Assembly (NCBI GenBank): GCA_963711255.1
Contig: CAVQDO010000008.1
Coordinates: forward strand, 1-64,000
Source of the DNA: GCA-2746365 sp963711255
Lineage (GTDB): Bacteria > Pseudomonadota > Gammaproteobacteria > SZUA-229
Length of the DNA: 64,000 bases
Reading direction: 5' to 3'
Shown: piece after piece, positions 46,178 through 54,252 of the stretch
Numbering within the stretch: the stretch's first letter is position 1
Layout of the letters: each line of letters starts with the position of its first letter
The notes under the pieces: model-generated
Database searches by the model: none
What the model was told of the DNA's origin: nothing
Seen by the model: the letters and a program-made list of their open reading frames with translations, nothing else
Made by a program: the position numbers and the translations under genes

Positions 46178-47068
46178 ATGAAATTAAAAACTATTTTCCA
46201 ATCGATGCGACCGCCTTTTCTGGCCTTAACGTTTGCCTGTGTCTTTCTTGGCATGAGCATCGCGGTTGAAATACAGAACAATATAAATTTTTCACTGCTT
46301 GCACTGACCCTGCTTGGTGCGTTATTAGCGCATATTAGTGTAAACACACTGAATGAATATTTTGATTTCAAAAGCGGGCTTGATCTAAACACTATTAAAA
46401 CACCGTTTAGTGGCGGCAGCGGCGCGCTGCCGCAGCAGCCGGAAATGCTTGGTGCTGTTTTTGCCGTTGGCATTGCTTCTTCAGTCACACTGTTTTTAAT
46501 CGGCAGTTATTTTGCCTGGCAATACGGCGCCGGCATTATTCCTGTTGGTATTACCGGCCTGATATTAATAACCACGTATACCAGCTGGATTAATAAACAC
46601 CCGCTGCTGTGTCTAATTGCACCCGGTCTTGGCTTTGGTTTTCTTATGGTCGCCGGCACCCAGTTTGTACTGGTGGGAGAGTATCAATCATTATCCTGGC
46701 TTGTTGCCGCCGTGCCTTTTTTCCTGGTGAACAACCTGCTGTTACTCAACCAGTACCCTGACTTAAAAGCAGACACTGATGCTGGCCGCAATCATTTCCC
46801 GATTGCCTATGGCATAAAATACAGCAACATGATTTATGGATTATTTGTACTGGCTACAATCGTTATTATTATTGCGCCAGTTATAACCGGAGATTTACCG
46901 GCGCTGAGTTTGATTGCACTGCTGCCTATGCCGCTGGCCTTATTTTCATTGTATGGTGCAGTAAAGTACGGCGAACGCCTCGGCAGCTACCCGCAGTTTC
47001 TCGCGACAAATGTTGCTGTTGCCATACTAACAACCATACTGCTGGGAATATCAATAATACTCGGATAG
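46178..47068 (+). CDS. UbiA-family prenyltransferase
   Basis: A 296-residue membrane protein with about eight helices and both Asp-rich motifs: N-xxx-D in NEYFDFKSGLD (about 66-76) and NQYPDLKADTDAG (about 190-202). UbiA/MenA enzymes attach prenyl chains to aromatic rings in quinone or heme synthesis; the substrate here is unknown. The start aligns with that of the truncated copy (MKLK); an ATG nine bases upstream is also possible. It is not near other quinone genes, so its link to the neighbouring cytochrome and hydrogenase is open. Confidence 0.85.
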   Translation: MKLKTIFQSMRPPFLALTFACVFLGMSIAVEIQNNINFSLLALTLLGALLAHISVNTLNEYFDFKSGLDLNTIKTPFSGGSGALPQQPEMLGAVFAVGIASSVTLFLIGSYFAWQYGAGIIPVGITGLILITTYTSWINKHPLLCLIAPGLGFGFLMVAGTQFVLVGEYQSLSWLVAAVPFFLVNNLLLLNQYPDLKADTDAGRNHFPIAYGIKYSNMIYGLFVLATIVIIIAPVITGDLPALSLIALLPMPLALFSLYGAVKYGERLGSYPQFLATNVAVAILTTILLGISIILG

Positions 47069-47112
47069 AAAAAAGCAGAGCGATTAAAAAAATATGAATC
47101 AGGCCTGTCTGT

Positions 47113-47496
47113 TTAATGCACTGCCTGTTTCGATACCGCTTCTGTATCTTTCAACCGTTCAAGTTCAACACTCATCAGTAACAACTCGTCGCCACTGATT
47201 AATGTCGTTCGCCAGTCGCCGCATTGTTTGCAGACCAGCTTATTAGGCGTGGCATCTGATTCACTGCCACATTGATTACACTTAACCCGTATCGGCAAAT
47301 ATTCGATAACCAGCTCTGCCTGCTCAGCGATGGTACCGGCACTGGCTACCGGGTAAGCATTTTTTAACAGTTGCGCTTCAACGCCGGATAACGGCCCCAT
47401 GCCTACCACGATGGACGTCACACTTTGCGCATTACGTTCAGCGGCGATGGTCTCGACCTGGTCCATCAATGATTGACAGATGGCAAGCTCGTGCAT
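47113..47496 (-). CDS. hypA: Hydrogenase maturation protein HypA
   Basis: A 127-residue HypA with the obligatory MHELAIC N-terminus (histidine 2 and glutamate 3 bind nickel) and the zinc site CNQCGS..CKQCGD. It hands nickel to the large subunit with HypB. Longer upstream frames are rejected because the MHEL start is functionally required. It starts one base after hypC ends and is co-transcribed with it. Confidence 0.95.
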   Translation of the reverse strand: MHELAICQSLMDQVETIAAERNAQSVTSIVVGMGPLSGVEAQLLKNAYPVASAGTIAEQAELVIEYLPIRVKCNQCGSESDATPNKLVCKQCGDWRTTLISGDELLLMSVELERLKDTEAVSKQAVH

Positions 47497-47497
47497 A

Positions 47498-47725
47498 TTA
47501 AATACCCGCTTCCAGCATCTGGTCATAAAGCTCCCAGGCGGTTTGTGCATCCTGCGGCGAAATTCTCTGTATCGCATAACCAACATGCACGACGACAAAG
47601 TCATCAGGCTCGAGTTTGTCTTCCTGCATCATGAACAGACTGACATCGCGCTCGACTCCTTTGGCTTCACAGCGGGCTGTAAAACCATCGATAGATTTGA
47701 TTTGCATCGGTATACCTAAGCACAT
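47498..47725 (-). CDS. hypC: Hydrogenase maturation chaperone HypC
   Basis: A 75-residue HypC with the invariant start MCLGIPMQI, whose cysteine 2 binds the Fe(CN)2CO unit, and the conserved GDFVVVHVGYAIQ-type region (DDFVVVHVGYAIQR). It forms the assembly complex with HypD (encoded at 30018) and brings iron to the large subunit. It is transcribed divergently from the structural operon, with a 22-bp palindrome between them. Confidence 0.95.
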   Translation of the reverse strand: MCLGIPMQIKSIDGFTARCEAKGVERDVSLFMMQEDKLEPDDFVVVHVGYAIQRISPQDAQTAWELYDQMLEAGI

Positions 47726-47787
47726 AAATTTATTACCAAAATGACTGTTAGTGGTTACGCTTCATTTAACGTTAGAAAATACGCCTA

Positions 47788-47809
47788 CTAGTTGACATAT
47801 GTCAACTAG
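47788..47809. promoter_or_regulatory. 22-bp perfect palindrome at the hydrogenase locus
   Basis: The 22 bases are their own reverse complement, with core TTGACATATGTCAA (47792-47805). It lies 62 bases from hypC and 51 bases from the protease gene. TAAAAA (47828-47833, plus) and TTAAAT (47764-47769, minus) are both centred 32 bp from its centre, so one site could serve both directions. Confidence 0.65.
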
Positions 47810-47860
47810 AGTTGCACGATACACTGATAAAAAGTGTCATATACTTAATTAGGCCTCCTG

Positions 47861-48859
47861 ATGGAACAACGTGAAACTTTGATTCTCGGTATCGGTAACA
47901 CTCTTCTTACTGATGAAGGTGCAGGCATACATGCGCTAAATAAGCTTCAATCAGAATATCAGCATATACCAAATATAAACTTCATCGATGGCGGCACGCT
48001 AAGCTTTACGCTTGCTGTCTGGATTGAAGACTGTGACAACTTCATTGTTTTCGATGCCACCGAGTTACACCAGCCAGCCGGAACTGTTAAGACCTTTGTT
48101 GGCGAAGATATGGATAACTTCCTGGGCAACTCCAAGCGCAGCGCACATGAAGTAGGCCTGCTTGACCTCATGGACATCGCCCGCCTGACTGAACACCTGC
48201 CGGAAAACCGTGCATTAATCGGCATCCAACCCGGTCACATGGGCTGGGGCATGAAACCGACAGCAGCCGTGCAAAATGCACTGGGTATTGCGGCTAATGA
48301 AGCAGCCACACTGCTTAAGCAATGGCATGAAATGCCAGAGGACATCAATACCGCCAGTTCAGACCACATCAACATCGGCTGCCGCGGATCCATTCCTGGA
48401 CCCATTAAGCAAAGCGGTGGTATTGCCATGACACAGATGGACACTACCGTTTCCCAGTTTAATATTCAAAATGGCGATGCGCTCACCTGGAACGTAGAAC
48501 CGCTGTTGCATGAAATTAAACACTCGCTGGAAAAATTAATTCAGACGGGTAAAAGCAGCATTATTGATTTACGCAGTATTCCACTGGCACCCGGTGAAGA
48601 AGATAAAATTTTAAATGCCCTGGGTTGCGGCGAAGTAAAGGCAGAGCTTGATGCTTTGGGCCCGAGTGAAATTATTGAAACCCTGTACGCCGGTGTCTGG
48701 GTGGTTACTCACTACAATGATGAAAACGAAATCATCGGCCGCTTTATCGAAATAACAAACATACCGAGTATTCTTTGTTCCCAGAACGAAGATGTCAGCG
48801 AAGCTTTTGATCGTCTTGCCGAGACACTGCAGGACAGCCAGAAAACCAATGAGTCCTAG
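47861..48859 (+). CDS. Hydrogenase maturation protease (HyaD/HupD-like) fused to HupH domain
   Basis: A 332-residue two-domain protein. Residues 1-160 are an M52 endopeptidase: GIGNTLLTDEG with the nickel-sensing acid, D16-type and HEVGLLDL residues. Residues about 190-330 match the HupH/HyaF conserved C-terminal region (NVEPLLHEI, LYAGVWVVTHYNDENEIIGRFIEI). The protease cuts the C-terminal tail of the large subunit after nickel insertion; HupH assists maturation. These are usually separate genes. It is the first gene of the structural operon, 14 bases before the small subunit. Confidence 0.88.
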   Translation: MEQRETLILGIGNTLLTDEGAGIHALNKLQSEYQHIPNINFIDGGTLSFTLAVWIEDCDNFIVFDATELHQPAGTVKTFVGEDMDNFLGNSKRSAHEVGLLDLMDIARLTEHLPENRALIGIQPGHMGWGMKPTAAVQNALGIAANEAATLLKQWHEMPEDINTASSDHINIGCRGSIPGPIKQSGGIAMTQMDTTVSQFNIQNGDALTWNVEPLLHEIKHSLEKLIQTGKSSIIDLRSIPLAPGEEDKILNALGCGEVKAELDALGPSEIIETLYAGVWVVTHYNDENEIIGRFIEITNIPSILCSQNEDVSEAFDRLAETLQDSQKTNES

Positions 48860-48873
48860 TCGGAGAAACCAGC

Positions 48874-49989
48874 ATGTCCGAAGATAATAATAAACCCGGT
48901 TCTAATAATAAAGAGATTACGCTTGGTGATGCTTTAAGAAACCAGGGTGTATCCCGCCGCAGCTTTTTGAAATTCTGTGCAGCAACGGCATCAATGATGG
49001 CAATGTCTCCGGCCATGATTCCGAAGATTGCTCACGCACTGGAAAATGCGAGAAAACCTTCGGTCATCTGGCTCTCTTTCCAGGAATGCACCGGCTGTAC
49101 TGAATCGCTGACTCGCGCACATACGGCAACCATTGAGAACCTGATTTTTGACTCCATCTCGCTGGACTATCACCATACATTACAGGCCGCTTCCGGACAT
49201 GCAGCGGAAGAAGCACGCGAAGCTGCGATGAAAGAAAATTATGGCGAGTACCTGCTGGTTGTTGATGGCTCGATCCCCATGGGCAACCCCGGTTATTCTA
49301 CTATTGCCGGTATCAGTAATTACGATATGCTGATGGAAGCCGCTGAAGGCGCCGCCGCGATCATTGCTGTTGGTACCTGCGCAACCTATGGCGGCATTCC
49401 GCACGCAGACCCAAACCCAACAGGGGCGGTATCCGTTGAAGATTTAATTAAAGACAAGCCAATTATTAACGTACCCGGCTGTCCGCCTATTCCCGTGGTT
49501 ATTACCGGTGTACTCACCCACTTCCTGACCTTTGGCGCGATTCCCGAGCTGGATCATATCGGTCGGCCAAAAGCCTTTTACGGCCAGAGTATTCATGACC
49601 GCTGTTACCGCCGTCCTTTCTACGACAAGGGCCTGTTTGCGGAAACCTTTGATGATGAAGGTGCCAGGAAAGGCTGGTGTCTATACAAACTCGGTTGCAA
49701 AGGCCCAACAACCTATAACGCCTGTGCCACTACCAAGTGGAACAACGGTACCAGTTTCCCCATTGAATCCGGACACCCCTGCCTGGGCTGTTCAGAGCCC
49801 GATTTCTGGGACGGCGGCGGCTTTTACAAGGCGCTATCAATGCCAACGGAAAATATCAGCAAAACCGCTGTTTACACACTCGCCGGCGCCGCAGCTGCCG
49901 GTGCCGTCATTGGTTCGATGAACCGCTCGAAGAAAGGCAGCGCCAATAAGGCCCACGAGAAAATGACCATTGATGACCTGGAAAAGTAG
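48874..49989 (+). CDS. hynS: [NiFe] hydrogenase small subunit, Isp-type (group 1)
   Basis: A 371-residue small subunit with a twin-arginine signal (SRRSFLKFC, residues 27-35), the proximal cluster motif ECTGCTES (C72, C75), GTCATYGGIPHA, NVPGCPP, and the C-terminal medial/distal cluster cysteines (YKLGCKGP, HPCLGCSEPDFWD). A C-terminal hydrophobic helix (TLAGAAAAGAVIG) may anchor it. It transfers electrons from the NiFe site to Isp1/Isp2. Gene order S-isp1-isp2-L fits the Thiocapsa/Aquifex-type hydrogenase. Confidence 0.94.
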   Translation: MSEDNNKPGSNNKEITLGDALRNQGVSRRSFLKFCAATASMMAMSPAMIPKIAHALENARKPSVIWLSFQECTGCTESLTRAHTATIENLIFDSISLDYHHTLQAASGHAAEEAREAAMKENYGEYLLVVDGSIPMGNPGYSTIAGISNYDMLMEAAEGAAAIIAVGTCATYGGIPHADPNPTGAVSVEDLIKDKPIINVPGCPPIPVVITGVLTHFLTFGAIPELDHIGRPKAFYGQSIHDRCYRRPFYDKGLFAETFDDEGARKGWCLYKLGCKGPTTYNACATTKWNNGTSFPIESGHPCLGCSEPDFWDGGGFYKALSMPTENISKTAVYTLAGAAAAGAVIGSMNRSKKGSANKAHEKMTIDDLEK

Positions 49990-50079
49990 TCCGGCAAATA
50001 ATCGGGAAAAGTTAACAGAAACAGCTAATCCAGAAATTTAATCCGAATAACAGCAGCATAGATATAGAGAGTTTTTAAA

Positions 50080-50739
50080 ATGAGCGAAATAGAATTTTTG
50101 AACTGGGTACGGGGTCCTGGGTTTCAAATTGCGACAGTCATCCTTATCGCTGGCGTGGTTATTCGTGTCCTGGAGATATTACTGCTAGGCAGAAAAGCCA
50201 ACCTCGCCGAAGCTAAAGGCTCTGAAATGAGCAGCGGACTAAGGACCGTAGTTACCCGCTCGGTTCCGACGAAGGAAACTTTCAGTCGCTCTGCCTTTAC
50301 TACGGTCTCGGGCTACATTTTTCACATCGGCCTGTTTATAACCATTTTCCTGTATGCACCGCATATATTGTTAATAAAAGACATCATCGGTTTCGGCTGG
50401 CCCGCCATTCCTTCAGCGATTGTTGATGCCGTTGCCGTGGTCAGCATAATCACCCTGCTCGCGGTACTGGTGCACCGGCTAACTAACAAGGTAAAGCGTT
50501 ACCTGACCCACACCGAAGATTTACTGGTCTGGTTTGTCACTATCGCGCCACTGGTCACCGGCTATATTGCTTTCCACCGAATAGGCATGACTGGTCCGAT
50601 GCTGCTGGCAATTCATATCCTGAGTGTGGAACTGTTAATGGTAGCAATACCCTTCACCAAGCTGACACATATTTTCACTACATTTATGGCCCGCTGGTAT
50701 AACGGCGCTATTTCCGGATACAGAGGAGTTGAATCATGA
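50080..50739 (+). CDS. isp1: Hydrogenase-associated cytochrome b Isp1
   Basis: A 219-residue protein with about five transmembrane helices, related to the NarI/DsrM cytochrome b family; histidines in FHIGLF, VHRLTNK, HTEDLL and IHILSVE could bind two hemes b. With Isp2 it links the hydrogenase to membrane electron carriers, either quinone or sulfur metabolism. It lies 90 bases after hynS and overlaps isp2 by four bases. Confidence 0.9.
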   Translation: MSEIEFLNWVRGPGFQIATVILIAGVVIRVLEILLLGRKANLAEAKGSEMSSGLRTVVTRSVPTKETFSRSAFTTVSGYIFHIGLFITIFLYAPHILLIKDIIGFGWPAIPSAIVDAVAVVSIITLLAVLVHRLTNKVKRYLTHTEDLLVWFVTIAPLVTGYIAFHRIGMTGPMLLAIHILSVELLMVAIPFTKLTHIFTTFMARWYNGAISGYRGVES

Positions 50740-51995
50740 GCGCATCATTAGAAAGAGGTATTAACTCTCTTAAAGAGCAGGTCGATTCAACTGTCGCTGC
50801 CTTTTTCAGCAGCTGTGTGCATTGCGGCATGTGCGCCGATGCCTGCCTGTTCTATACCGAAACCGGCGACGCTTCACGCACACCGATAAACAAGACAGAG
50901 CCGCTGCGCCGCATCTGGAAATATGAGTACACCCTGCTGGGTCGGCTACAGAAAATGTTCGGCCTGGATAAAAAAGTCGACGATCAATTACTCGAAGACT
51001 GGGAAACGCTTGTGTATGATAGCTGCACATTATGCGGTCGCTGCTCAATGGTCTGTCCGGTGGGTAATGACATTACCCTGATGATTCGTAAAACACGCGA
51101 AGGTATGGCTGCTTCCGGTCATGCACCCGATGGTTTAATCGGCGCCACTAAACGTGCAGTTACCATCGGCAGCCCAATGGGCGTGAAGTTACCCGCTCTG
51201 CAGGCGCAGATTAAACACGTTGAAAACGATACCGGCATGAGCATACCCGTTGATGTGGTCGGCGCTGAATACATGCTGTTGTTATCATCAATGGAAATCA
51301 TGAACTTCCCCGAGTTTATTGAGGCCACGGCGAAGATATTTGAAAAAGCCGGCGTTACCTGGACCATTTCTTCTAAAGCATTCGAAGCCACCAACAGCGG
51401 TATTCAAATTGGTGTTGCCGATATCGCCGCCGAACTGGTGCAGCGCATTGTTGATGAAGCGGAAAGGCTTAAGGTAAAAACCGTTATCAGCCCGGAATGC
51501 GGCCATGCTTACATGGCAATACGCTGGGAAGGCCCTAACCTGGTCGGCAAGCCCTTCAACTTCAAGGTGCGACACATTCTCGAAGTGCTGGACGAATTCC
51601 GCCAGGACGGCCGTTTGAAAATTTCCGGCAAGGAAACACAAAAACTGACTTACCATGATCCCTGCCAGATTTCACGTCGCGGCGGTGTCATCGATCAGCC
51701 ACGCAACCTGATCAATATGTTTGCCACGGATTTCGTTGAAATGCCCGATGCCGGCAAGATGAACTGGTGCTGCGGCGCAGGTGGCGGCGTGAGTTCCAAC
51801 GAACGTGCCGACGAAATCAGGCTCAAGGTATTCCAGCGCAAAAAAGACCAGCTGGATGAAATACATCCTGATGCCATTATCAGTGCCTGCTCTAACTGCC
51901 GGATACATCTTGAAGATGGCCTGGAGGAATACCATATGGATATTCCATTAATGAGTCTGACCGAAACACTAGCCGAACACCTGGCAGATGATTAA
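50736..51995 (+). CDS. isp2: Heterodisulfide-reductase-like iron-sulfur protein Isp2
   Basis: A 419-residue cytoplasmic protein with two [4Fe-4S] ferredoxin motifs (CVHCGMCADAC near residue 28 and CTLCGRCSMVCPVG near residue 93) and a CCG-domain region (HDPCQISRRGG, NWCCGAGGGV, SACSNCRIH). It resembles HdrD and DsrK. With Isp1 it forms the electron-transfer module of this hydrogenase class. The start overlaps isp1 (ATGA). Confidence 0.92.
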   Translation: MSASLERGINSLKEQVDSTVAAFFSSCVHCGMCADACLFYTETGDASRTPINKTEPLRRIWKYEYTLLGRLQKMFGLDKKVDDQLLEDWETLVYDSCTLCGRCSMVCPVGNDITLMIRKTREGMAASGHAPDGLIGATKRAVTIGSPMGVKLPALQAQIKHVENDTGMSIPVDVVGAEYMLLLSSMEIMNFPEFIEATAKIFEKAGVTWTISSKAFEATNSGIQIGVADIAAELVQRIVDEAERLKVKTVISPECGHAYMAIRWEGPNLVGKPFNFKVRHILEVLDEFRQDGRLKISGKETQKLTYHDPCQISRRGGVIDQPRNLINMFATDFVEMPDAGKMNWCCGAGGGVSSNERADEIRLKVFQRKKDQLDEIHPDAIISACSNCRIHLEDGLEEYHMDIPLMSLTETLAEHLADD

Positions 51996-52018
51996 TAGAA
52001 ATTGTGGCGATAGCAGAA

Positions 52019-52129
52019 ATGGCACAGACCAGTACACTCATTGATGATGAGTCTGATGAGGTACCGGCAGATAAAGAAAACGAATGGCAGTACAGTACAT
52101 TAACAAATTACCTGGCATCAATAAGCTAA
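52019..52129 (+). CDS. Possible 36-residue acidic peptide between isp2 and the large subunit
   Basis: ATG at 52019 opens a 36-codon frame (MAQTSTLIDDESDEVPADKE..., ending NYLASIS). It lies 23 bases after isp2 and 40 before hynL, and the acidic start with aromatic tail looks non-random. A GTG 15 bases upstream is an alternative. The ribosome site is weak. It could be a small hydrogenase accessory peptide or chance; I cannot tell. Confidence 0.35.
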   Translation: MAQTSTLIDDESDEVPADKENEWQYSTLTNYLASIS

Positions 52130-52169
52130 GCTGCCACATAACGCAGCAACCAAGAAGAGAGAGCTAACC

Positions 52170-53906
52170 ATGAGCGAATCCGGCGGAAACGAAAGAATTG
52201 TAGTTGACCCGATCACCCGTATCGAAGGCCATCTGCGTATCGAAGCACAGATGAACGGCAATAAGATTGAAAGCGCCTATTCATCCGGTACCATGGTGCG
52301 CGGCATTGAAGTCATTCTTCAGGGTCGTGATCCGCGCGATGCCTGGGCCTTTGCTCAACGTATCTGCGGCGTGTGCACCCTGGTTCACGGACTGGCATCA
52401 ATACGCTCGGTCGAAAATGCTCTAAGTTATAAAGTGCCGAAAAATGCTGACCTTATTCGTAACCTGATGAGCGGTGCGCAATACATTCATGACCACGTGA
52501 TGCACTTCTACCACCTGCATGCGCTCGACTGGGTGGATGTTGTCTCTGCATTAAGCGCAGACCCGAAAGCCACTTCCGAACTTGCGCAGTCGTTAAGCAG
52601 TTATCCTAAATCATCACCGGGTTACTTCGCCGACCAGCAGAAAAAACTGAAGAAATTTGTTGAAGCCGGGCAGCTGGGTATTTTTGCCAAGGCATACTGG
52701 GGTCACCCTGCTTATAAACTGCCGCCCGAAGCCAACCTGATGGCAGTATCGCATTACCTTGAAGCACTATCATGGCAACGTGATGTTGCCCGCCTGCAAA
52801 CCATTTTCGGCGGCAAGAATCCGCACCCTAACTTTGTTGTTGGCGGCGTACCCTGCGCCATTGATCTGAACTCTGATTCAGCGATCAATGCGAAAAAACT
52901 GTCACAGGTACAGGACATCATCAACCAGATGAAAACCTTTGTTGAACAGGTTTATATACCCGATACATTAGCTATCGCCGGTTTCTACAAAGACTGGGGC
53001 AGCCGCGGTGAAGGCCTGGGTAACTTCCTCACCTATGGTGACTTCCCGTCCAATGGCATGGACGACCCTTCCGGCTTCATGATTCCTTCAGGCGCTATTT
53101 TAAATCGCGACCTCAGCACCATCCATGATGTTGACATGAATGCCGCCGAAGAAATCCAGGAATACGTTTCACACTCATGGTATGACTATGACGGTGGTAA
53201 AGACACCGGCCTGCATCCTTATGATGGTGAAACCAAGTTTAATTACACCGGGCCTACACCACCCTACCAGCACCTTGATGTAGACCAGTCGTATTCCTGG
53301 TTAAAATCACCCCGCTGGAAAGGCCATTCAATGGAAGTCGGTCCGCTGGCTCGTGTCTTAATGTTATACGCTAAAGGCCATGAGCAAACCAAAGAACTGG
53401 TTAACATGACACTAAGCAAACTGGATGTTCCGGTTGAGGCATTATTCTCAACACTGGGCCGCACCGCTGCCCGCACACTGGAAACAAAGATATTTGCCGA
53501 TGCCATGCAGGGCTGGTTAGATGATTTAATCGTCAACATCAAAGCCGGTGAAACCCGAACCTTTAACGAAGTGTTATGGGAGCCTTCATCATGGCCGAAA
53601 AGTGCACAGGGCGTTGGCTTCATGGAAGCACCACGCGGCGGGCTGGCACACTGGATTGTTATTGAAGATGAAATCATCAAGAACTACCAGGCCGTTGTAC
53701 CCAGCACCTGGAATGCCGGCCCACGAGACGCCAACGGTGTACCCGGCGCTTATGAAGCAGCACTTCAGGATAACCACACGCTGCACGATCCAAAGCAGCC
53801 AATAGAAATTCTGCGCACCATACACAGCTTCGACCCCTGTCTTGCCTGTGCCGTACACGTAACCGACCCTGATGGTGAAGAAATTATTAAGGTAAAGGTA
53901 AAATAA
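52170..53906 (+). CDS. hynL: [NiFe] hydrogenase large subunit, Isp-type (group 1)
   Basis: A 578-residue catalytic subunit. The L1 motif RICGVCTLVH has the nickel-binding cysteines at 66 and 69, and the L2 motif DPCLACAVH has cysteines 557 and 560 with histidine 563. A 15-residue tail after H563 is the part removed by the maturation protease. It splits H2 for respiration in the periplasm. GAGAGAG upstream of the ATG is a good ribosome site. The stop overlaps the next small gene (TAATG). Confidence 0.96.
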   Translation: MSESGGNERIVVDPITRIEGHLRIEAQMNGNKIESAYSSGTMVRGIEVILQGRDPRDAWAFAQRICGVCTLVHGLASIRSVENALSYKVPKNADLIRNLMSGAQYIHDHVMHFYHLHALDWVDVVSALSADPKATSELAQSLSSYPKSSPGYFADQQKKLKKFVEAGQLGIFAKAYWGHPAYKLPPEANLMAVSHYLEALSWQRDVARLQTIFGGKNPHPNFVVGGVPCAIDLNSDSAINAKKLSQVQDIINQMKTFVEQVYIPDTLAIAGFYKDWGSRGEGLGNFLTYGDFPSNGMDDPSGFMIPSGAILNRDLSTIHDVDMNAAEEIQEYVSHSWYDYDGGKDTGLHPYDGETKFNYTGPTPPYQHLDVDQSYSWLKSPRWKGHSMEVGPLARVLMLYAKGHEQTKELVNMTLSKLDVPVEALFSTLGRTAARTLETKIFADAMQGWLDDLIVNIKAGETRTFNEVLWEPSSWPKSAQGVGFMEAPRGGLAHWIVIEDEIIKNYQAVVPSTWNAGPRDANGVPGAYEAALQDNHTLHDPKQPIEILRTIHSFDPCLACAVHVTDPDGEEIIKVKVK

Positions 53907-54088
53907 TGAAAAACATAATCACATCTCTATTTTCAATCGTTGCACTATTATTTACAGCAGGCACTGCGCTGGCTCATACCGGGCATGTTGCTGCTGAGTC
54001 AGTACACGGTTTTCTGCACGTAGAACATATTATTATGCTGGCAGCAGCTGCTTTAATTATTTACCTGGTGAAAGTATCAGGTAAATAA
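53906..54088 (+). CDS. Small secreted/membrane protein coupled to the hydrogenase large subunit
   Basis: A 60-residue protein with a signal peptide (about 1-23, ALA-HTGH), a short His-containing periplasmic stretch (HTGHVAAESVHGFLHVEH) and one transmembrane helix (about 40-57). It overlaps hynL by one base, so translation is coupled, and precedes the operon terminator. The histidines resemble those of HupE/metal-binding small proteins, but I assign no function. Confidence 0.75.
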   Translation: MKNIITSLFSIVALLFTAGTALAHTGHVAAESVHGFLHVEHIIMLAAAALIIYLVKVSGK

Positions 54089-54114
54089 TCCTGTATTAAT
54101 ACTTGGAACCGCAT

Positions 54115-54148
54115 AAAAAAACGCCCGATATTTTTCAGGCGTTTTTTT
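54115..54148 (+). terminator. Terminator of the hydrogenase operon
   Basis: AAAAAACGCC pairs with GGCGTTTTTT around a 13-base loop, followed by more T residues, 27 bases after the last small gene. Confidence 0.8.
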
Positions 54149-54252
54149 AATTGTACATCTGTAGTATTTTCTGCCCCATTTTCATTTTCCACTAGAAAAA
54201 TTAACTCTCTGGACCATGTTCTTTTCACCCTGCTGGTTAAAAGGTTTCCATA

